Of a stretch of 64,000 nt of DNA, positions 57,162 to 64,000 are shown piece after piece. The stretch is taken from contig JASFXZ010000004.1 in assembly GCA_032209605.1 (NCBI GenBank), positions 37,792,401 through 37,856,400 of the forward strand, given 5' to 3'. Below the pieces are notes generated by a model. That model saw nothing but the letters and a program-made list of their open reading frames with translations. It made no database searches and was not told where the DNA came from. How positions within the stretch are numbered: position 1 is the stretch's first letter; each line of letters begins with the position of its first letter. Both the position numbers and the translations under genes were made by a program. This DNA comes from Mactromeris polynyma. Taxonomy: Eukaryota; Mollusca; Bivalvia; Venerida; Mactridae.

Positions 57162-59689
57162 TTATAACCATATAACAAACCATGAATAAAAAATTGAACC
57201 ATTTTATTTTTTTTGTTTCTACTGTACTGTATTATTATGTAAGATGGCAGTTCTAATATTTGGCATTTTTATACTGGATTTGATTTGATATAATATTGAA
57301 TTGGTGCTTTCATGCTACCACCCTTGTCAATATCGACATGGGGGGATACTTTGGAATGATGCCCAACCACATACAGTAATTGTGTCTGTAACGTTTTTCA
57401 TGTGTTTTTGCACGGACATAATTATATGGTTTATATGTCCATGGTATTTGTGAGTTAAATATTGTAAGTTCAGATCAGTTAATTGACAAGTTTAACTAAA
57501 AGTCTTGAAATTATTTGCTATTGATTTAAATATAATGGCCAGATATTTTTACATACATTAATTAATAAAATACGAGAATTTGAAGAAGATGCCGTAGCGT
57601 GACATTTAACATTTGCAGCAAGGGAAGTAATGCTGTGTAATCTCATATTCTGGAAGTACTAGAGTTAACTCCCTTCGTTGGTTTTGTATGCATATAACAG
57701 AAAAAATGGAAAAGCGTTGTAACCGTTTTATAGCTGTGGTAATTGTTTCTCTTTCTGTCACCCAGCATTCATTAATTTATTTAAGATTCCTCAAAGGTTT
57801 CAAAATCACCGTGAAAATAATGAATAACTCATCTGAGTTTTGCGCCTTACAGATAATAAAACCTCCCATGACGATTGTCACAGTAAAAGAAACGACGCAC
57901 GTCTACTACGAGGTAAGTGTGCGTGGAAAAGTGTTTAGGAGACACGCTCATTTTTTAAATAGTTCAAGTTGAAGTTTCCTTTTTGGCACTGTGTAAAAAA
58001 TTGTCTTGTAGACATATTTTCAAAGGTTGGTGCAGTTGTTTTAGTAGATTTGGTGGTAAAACGTAAACTTTCTAAAATTCTGAACTGTATGTGTCGATAG
58101 ATTTTTACACAGTGCTAAAAAAGAAGAGATAACATTTATTTTAAGGAGATGTTACGTTCTGGCTCTAACCCCTTGATATATTCATATACAATATAATGAT
58201 AACATTTAAAATTGTTACACAATATAATCATTATCTAAATTATATGATTGTCATATCTTAATTATATGAATGTCCATTCAATACACAATACATATACCCA
58301 CATATAACAAGACTAAGTAAATATATTGGTCGTAACTTACAGAAAAACAGTACAGCATTAGAAACATTATCTATACAAATAACCGTGAATGTAGCCAAAG
58401 ATCTAAATACCTTGTTTAGGTCTTTGATGTAGCCTACATTATAATGTGCATCAATTGACAATAAAATATAAATGAGGTTTAAAAGCAAAACCAATATATG
58501 TGCTCCTTTATGTTCATACAGATAAACTTGTTTCGCTTTTTCTCCTGGAAATGTTGATCAGACAAAACTGACTGGACGTACGACTTGGATAACGCTACTG
58601 GAAGGCATTCACTGCAAACCATTACAGATGTTATTAAATCATTTTGTTTATATCGGAAGCCAATCGTATCTTATTATTTCAGATAAGTTTTATTGTACAC
58701 GGATTTCCGGACAGCTGTTTGAATTAAACTGCACCATTGAATGCAGCACACGGACATGAAGCTACTCATTCGTACAAACACCTTATTGTACAGCACATAC
58801 AACAGCACTCATTGTGATAAGAAAGTCTGCACGTTTTTATGTGAAAACACAATCCTTCTAAAAATGGTCTACCTCAGGCTATACTTGAAAGGCACCACTT
58901 TTAGATTGAAAACTGTATGTACAATGTTAATAGTTTGGTTAGTACATGTAGTTGACAACTCCAAAAGTGAAGCGGTTTTCGTGTCTTTTTGAAGGGGGAC
59001 AATCCACTGCGATAAGCCAGCTAAAGGGCATTGAAAGCTGGGTATGAGTTATCAAGTAAGATCTAGTTAAAACTATTATTTAGTCGGTAAAAACTATTGA
59101 CTAGTTTGTTGTTAGGCTGAAGTTTTAGATGTAAGACGATTTTTACATATAACATGTAAAACATGGCCCGTTATTATCTAAATTCCAATTTAACGGATTA
59201 ATTCAGTATTGAAAATATTACACTGAATCATGTTGTTCAAATTTTCTGAGGCCAACAACCGGAAAAAGCAATCTGAAATGCCCCTAGGTTCTTATATTTG
59301 TTATCATGACTTGAAACTTATTGGCTCAGAGGTTAATGTCCATACTAGCATATTAGTTCATATTCACCAATTTATCAATAAGTTCATTCTCTTACGTTAG
59401 AATTTGTTTGTTATTTTATTCATATTGCAAATTTCGTGGTTGACTTGTTCTCTAAGAAATATAGCTAGATATATATAGCTTGGATCCAAGCATAGGTACT
59501 CGACACATTCTGTCATTTCACACAAAATATGCCTATCAAATAGTAAATAATACGAGTGAAATGACTGTATTTGTCGAGTACCTGTTGATCCAAGTAGACA
59601 GGAATAATAACGGTACCCTGTTAATTACAATTATTTCCCTTACAATTTCAATGCTGAACACAGAACATCGCTCATTCCCTAGCTGTACA

Positions 59690-60166
59690 TTGAAACTGTA
59701 CTTTGAAAAGGGAAACTACCTGTCAGTATTTTGAAAAGGGAGACCACTTGACTGTACTTTGAAAAGGGAGACTACTAGACTGTTCTTTGAAATGGGAAAC
59801 CACTTGACTGTATTTTGAAAAGGGAGACTACTTGACAGTACTTTGAAATGGGAAACCACTTGACTGTATTTTGAAAAGGGATACTACTTGACAGTACTTT
59901 GAAATGGGAAACCACTTGACTGTACTTTGAAAAGGGAGACCACCTGACTGTACTTTGAAAAGGGATACCACCTGACAGTACGTTGAAATGGGAAACCACT
60001 TGACTGTATTTTGAAAAGGGAAACCACTTGACTGTACTTTGAAAAGGGATACCACCCGACAGTACGTTGAAATGGGAAACTTCTTGACTGTACTTTGAAA
60101 AGGGAGACCACTTGACTGTACTTTGAAAAGGGAGACCACTTGACTGTACTTTGAAGAGGGATACCA
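59690..60166. repeat. 29-bp minisatellite, about 16 copies
   Basis: The unit is CTTGACTGTACTTTGAAAAG followed by GGAGACCAC, with variants (GATACCAC, ACGTTGAAATGGG). It leaves all three minus frames open and ends about 450 bases before the PDZ promoter candidate. Confidence 0.95.
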
Positions 60167-60599
60167 CTGCGTACGAGATTTCCTTTCTGCTCTAATAATT
60201 TCCATGGCACATAATAATAATTTATACCGGTCAACAGAAATTATTTATCATATTTTGTTCAGTGTACTATCAAACTCTGTAATTATCAACTTTTGAAAAA
60301 AATCACAGGTGGATTTACTATAAAACATGGATTTTCTCCATTGATTGGACAAAGCTGCTGATGATTCAAGGCAACACGTATCACTCGCATAGCATAAACT
60401 GATAGGGTAAATCAATGACTGATCTTATAAATGTTATCAGATCCACAAGCACACGAAGTCTTGAAAAAAATTGTAATTCCAAATCGCGCATTTCCGTTAA
60501 GTAGCGTTGAATTTATGGTGTAATTGTTTACTTTCGCCTCCTAATTATTCAATTATGACACTACACGATTCCGATCGCGCGTGCAGCCAAATCTATCAG

Positions 60600-60670
60600 C
60601 GCGATGTAACCACATGATGTGGTAACAGTAGGCCTATATAATTATATTAGTTCCTCGCGTCTATTTGATA
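60600..60670 (+). promoter_or_regulatory. Candidate promoter of the PDZ gene: TATA-like box and inverted RUNX-like pair
   Basis: TATATAA at 60635-60641 is followed about 25-30 bases later by GC-richer sequence (TTCCTCGCGTC). Upstream at 60606-60626 lies a near-palindrome, GTAACCACAT-G-ATGTGGTAAC, with two facing ACCACA/TGTGGT cores. CpG content rises from 60480 to 60780 compared with the flanks. The direction is inferred from the PDZ exon 900 bases downstream. Confidence 0.4.
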
Positions 60671-61519
60671 GACTTTCGGTTCGTTTACAGACACGAGTTG
60701 GCGCGAACTTGTACGCGACGATTTCCCGCAATATTTCACACGATAAGTGGATAGTTTATTGTCAGACTCCCTGACTGTTAGTGAATGAATGCCGAAGTTT
60801 ACTCTGTGCATCTAGCCGTGAGAAATTAGCCAATAATATACACCAGATGCAATATCGCTCAGCCACGAGGGGAGAACATTAAAGCATGGTGGCTTTAAGG
60901 AAGTTACTCGGAAAATTGCTGTATGAATGTTGTTAATTTCGCCAGAAGGCATCGTCAGGTTGACAGGGAATGTTCACATTTTGCGCCAATGTTTACTTTT
61001 TAACGATTTTGTGAACTCGTGAATAGTAACTCGCGTGTTAATCTATTAGTGCATAATCCACGGAGAGAAATAAATGATATATCTATCAAGTGGATTTTAT
61101 TTGAAAAGAAAAATTACAGCGAGGTTTTGTTTTCGATTATTTTTGCGCAGCTGTCACTGGACATACGTGCATCAGACGATACTTTACTAGACATATCTCT
61201 GTGTGGCTAGTGTATTGGATACTACCATACTTTCGTTACTAAAACTGGATAGTTGTGAACAGGATGGCTGTAACATAGATCTACCTTTATTTAGTTTCCG
61301 CTGTGTTGTACGTAATACTATAGTTCAGTTATTGTTGGATGAAAGCAAATCTGATAATTTTGTAAAAAGGCTTTTGTTGCTGTATAATCTTTTGGGTGTT
61401 AAGGTATAAGAGTGAGAAACATGTGGTCTGTTTCATTCTTAGATACGGTTTGTGTTGTTCAATAATCCTATGTGATACACGTTGGATTTACTTGTTATCT
61501 GGCTGATTTGTTTTTCTAG
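60671..61519 (+). other. Probable 5' leader and short intron of the PDZ gene
   Basis: No convincing coding sequence; open frames at 61019-61210 and 61203-61409 show no known motif and overlap each other. AAG followed by GTATAAGA at 61403 could be a donor paired with the acceptor at 61519, giving a 117-base intron. The leader would be about 730 bases long. Confidence 0.3.
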
Positions 61520-61529
61520 TGGACTTAGT

Positions 61530-62104
61530 ATGGATGCATTAAAATCATATTTTAATAAAATGAAGATATTACCAGGCCATGGAAACAGATCTTGGAAATT
61601 TCACCGGAAGAGCACTCCAGGTGGTAAAAATGGAACTAAAGGGAAATATAACAGGAGTAAATCACAGAATGATGCCGCATTCGAATCATCTGGTGGCTTA
61701 GATTTCCTCAATGGTAAAGAGAATGTGGAAGTAACAAAAACTGGGACCCTGGTTTCTAGGGAACAGGGAAGGGAATCTGTAAGGTCCCCACCGGCAAAAC
61801 CACCTAGAAAGGACCAGATATTTACTGTGAATTTACAGGTCGATGATCCATATAACTTTGGGCTCCTTTTAGGTAGCACTGCCCCTACTAGTAGTTTTCC
61901 TCATGATAGACTGTTAGACAGACCTGTACAAATGGATATAAATGATTCTATGGATGAGATGTCATATATGACGTTATCACCCATTAAAGTGGTTGATATC
62001 GTTGAGGGCAGTGCAATAGCAACACATGGTTGTATACAACTATATGATGAGATTATCGACATCAATAATCAACATGTACAAGGAGAATCTATTACTAATG
62101 CTAG
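61530..62104 (+). CDS. PDZ-domain protein, first coding exon (gene runs off the right edge)
   Basis: The acceptor TTTGTTTTTCTAG ends at 61519. The ATG at 61530 (A at -3, G at +4) begins MDALKSYFNKMKILPGHGNR; the exon ends at 62104 before GTAAAT, giving 191 codons plus two bases. Residues 15-45 are basic; 87-93 (PPAKPPR) are proline-rich. A PDZ domain starts near residue 97 (IFTVNLQVDDPYNFGLLLGS, with FGLLLG as the carboxylate-binding loop). About 35 residues are inserted before IKVVDIVEGSAIATHGCIQL and YDEIIDINNQHV. The last strand and helix must lie in the next exon. The family was not recognised; PDZ proteins usually scaffold signalling or junction complexes. The frame is open 48 bases further upstream, but that stretch precedes the acceptor. 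Confidence 0.75.
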
Positions 62105-64000
62105 GTAAATACTTAATGTTGTTAACTATCATCAGGGATTTTTTTTGAAAATGATTTTACTGCCTGTGCCTTTTCAATTTGGAAAATAGGCACTATAAAT
62201 CCCAAATTTGGGAAAATAAGGTTGTTTTGCTTACAAAAATAATTTTTCAGCTGTGGCTGGTGTTTGTTATATACATGAGGTGATGTAAGAGCAAAGATTC
62301 TTTAATAAAAGGTTAAATACACAAAAACCTGACTAAAAACGAAATTCAGTCAGAGGGGGAAAATGAACAAAGAATTGGGAAAAAAATATGGTTTTGGGGG
62401 GAAAAAGGACACTTTTTGATAAGGGGAAAAGGCCTATATTCGACAGTAAAATTAACCAAAAAATCTCACAGATCATGTATATGCATACAATTGATGGAGA
62501 CAAGCGTTTAGAGCTATATAATGCTGCTTTTGAAATAACTAGAGTAGTCTTTATAAGTTTTGCATATTCTATTAGTGGCGTCTCTACATGGGAACTACAT
62601 CATTAGGCCCATTGTTAGAGCTCAGAATCCTGCAACAGATATGCAGTCTTTGGCTTTTGCCACCACTTGTGGAAAATTAAATGAGGATGAAATTTCCAAC
62701 CTCAATACTTTTTTATGGCTTCTCTCAGTGCAATTATGGAATGTTTATTTAAAGGGTACAATTGCCTTTTGGAGCAGATTGTATTTTGTGGTCTTTTATT
62801 AAGATGTTGTTGTTTACTAGTATATAGGTTTTGTTTCTTTGTGTATTTTCCAAACAAAAAATCATACGAAATTGCATGAAGAAGTCAACTAAAACATTTC
62901 TGAATCACTGACATACGAGTATCGATATAATATTATAGGAAAACCCGTCACTTATCAATATCCACAATTGACTATAGTCTCTCAATTCCTAAAGAAAGAG
63001 CTGTTATTTATCTCTGCATAATTATGCAGATGAGAGGTTTTCCTTTCCTAAAACTTTTCTCTTGAAAACAATACTGAAATAAGAAATAGCACTTACTGTC
63101 TTGTTCCACTGTACTCTCAGTAAGTTGTGACGATCTAGGTCTTATTTCTATTACCGTACATCAAGTCGGTAAAGACTGAAACATTCTCGGATTTGAGATC
63201 TATTTAGTTTCATTACTTGTAATACGAATTGTCTTAAAATGTGGTGAATGCTGTCTTTTGGGAGTCTGTGCTTTTACATAAATCCTCTAGTTTGGTATGC
63301 AATATTCACACATTGAAGTACAAAACTTGAATATTTTCAGCTGTATTATTCAAAATTCTGGTGAAATTTAAAAAACAAAATTGCAGACTAACCGGAAATA
63401 TGTATATTAAATCCTTATTTTACAGTAAAATTCAAGCCCACATTGGCTAAGATTTCAAGACATAGTACAATTTCTGGGTACCACTAGGTGCTGAATCTAA
63501 TGGGTCATTTTGATCATTTTTTACCAGATTTTACCATTTTAGAGCTGAAATAATTATAATTTGGAGAGAATTTGCCCTTTCAGTCAGAATCCTTAGGGTC
63601 AGAATGAGGCTTTTTGGAAATTCCAGGGGTCAAAGGGTCAACTCCAGGGTCAAATGGAACCCCTGGCTCCTCTACCTAAGGGATGATGAGACATATTCAG
63701 TGGGAACAGTAATTGGACAGTTATGCATTGTAGAAGGTGTAAGTGATACTGACAACACTAGGCAACATTTTTCACAGTACTGACTCCTTCATGTGTTATG
63801 ATGTATGTATCTGTCACACAAACAGAAATATAACACCATTGAAATAAATATGTGTGACCCAAAGTTCATGGGTCACTTGTAACATTAATGGATGCATTGA
63901 GCTTTTCTCACATACGGCTGGATAGATAGCTGTGAACTTTGACACCTGTATTAGCTTGTTCTCTTAATGGCCTTCGAGTTGTGGGAGATCCCACTGTGGT
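62105..64000 (+). other. First long intron of the PDZ gene (incomplete)
   Basis: Follows the GTAAAT donor. No exon completing the PDZ domain was recognised up to the edge. The sequence is AT-rich; 62150-62450 has GGGAAAA-type low-complexity segments. Confidence 0.4.

Larger units (their letters stand above)
53371..60599. other. 3' UTR of SLC35A4 and intergenic repeats
   Basis: After the stop there is a possible 3' UTR to about 53860. Beyond it lie several inverted-repeat elements (53471, 53881, 54727, 55279, 56346), the orphan terminal exon at 57054, and the 29-bp minisatellite at 59690-60166. The open frame at 55937-56221 has no recognisable domain. Confidence 0.45.

Noticed and set aside
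59775..60234. Three minus-strand ORFs of 116-130 codons with KYSQVVS repeats
   Set aside because: Products of the 29-bp minisatellite read in three frames; no flanking gene signals.
61482..61529. Upstream ATG extending the PDZ frame (MDLLVIWLICF)
   Set aside because: It lies before a strong acceptor at 61519, so these codons are probably intron; the hydrophobic look comes from the pyrimidine tract.

Overview
The window is animal nuclear DNA. It is AT-rich, its genes are split by long introns with GT/AG junctions, and it carries many short inverted-repeat elements, tRNA-derived SINE-like copies and minisatellites. The lack of vertebrate repeats, the compact introns of the transporter gene and the look of the repeats suggest a lophotrochozoan invertebrate, most likely a bivalve mollusc. 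That is an inference. No prokaryotic genes, CRISPR arrays, rRNA genes or viral genes were seen.

Three protein-coding genes can be supported. (1) On the minus strand, from about 36.8 kb down to at least 6.4 kb and probably off the left edge, lies the N-terminal half of a large Rho guanine-nucleotide exchange factor of the AKAP13/ARHGEF28 (p190RhoGEF) family. One non-coding first exon and ten coding exons join in consistent phase into about 560 residues. The catalytic DH-PH part is not in the window. (2) On the plus strand, from 44.9 to 53.4 kb, lies a complete SLC35A4-type nucleotide-sugar transporter gene of seven coding positions and 325 residues, close to the 324 of the human protein. Its fifth coding position exists as two tandem, diverged exons with identical splice phases. 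Using both or neither gives a premature stop, so they should be mutually exclusive. (3) On the plus strand, from about 60.6 kb off the right edge, lies the 5' end of a PDZ-domain protein gene with a TATA-like promoter and one clear coding exon.

Between these genes are exon-like fragments that could not be assigned with confidence: a C-type-lectin-like exon at 39.0 kb, a short exon at 42.7 kb that may be transporter 5' UTR, and a terminal exon at 57.05 kb encoding a hydrophobic tail that resembles the end of ABCG transporters. The rest is mostly repeats: a hAT-like MITE family with 8-bp target duplications, an approximately 80-bp hairpin family in three copies, a 380-bp foldback family in three copies, a family with GGCCATCC-type ends in four copies, tRNA-derived heads, and minisatellites with units of 20, 29, 30, 41 and 50 bp.

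The most interesting points are the frame-locked duplicated exon of the transporter, the overlapping upstream ORF before its start codon, and the YY1/TISU-like, E-box-bearing first exon of the RhoGEF gene, which faces the transporter side.
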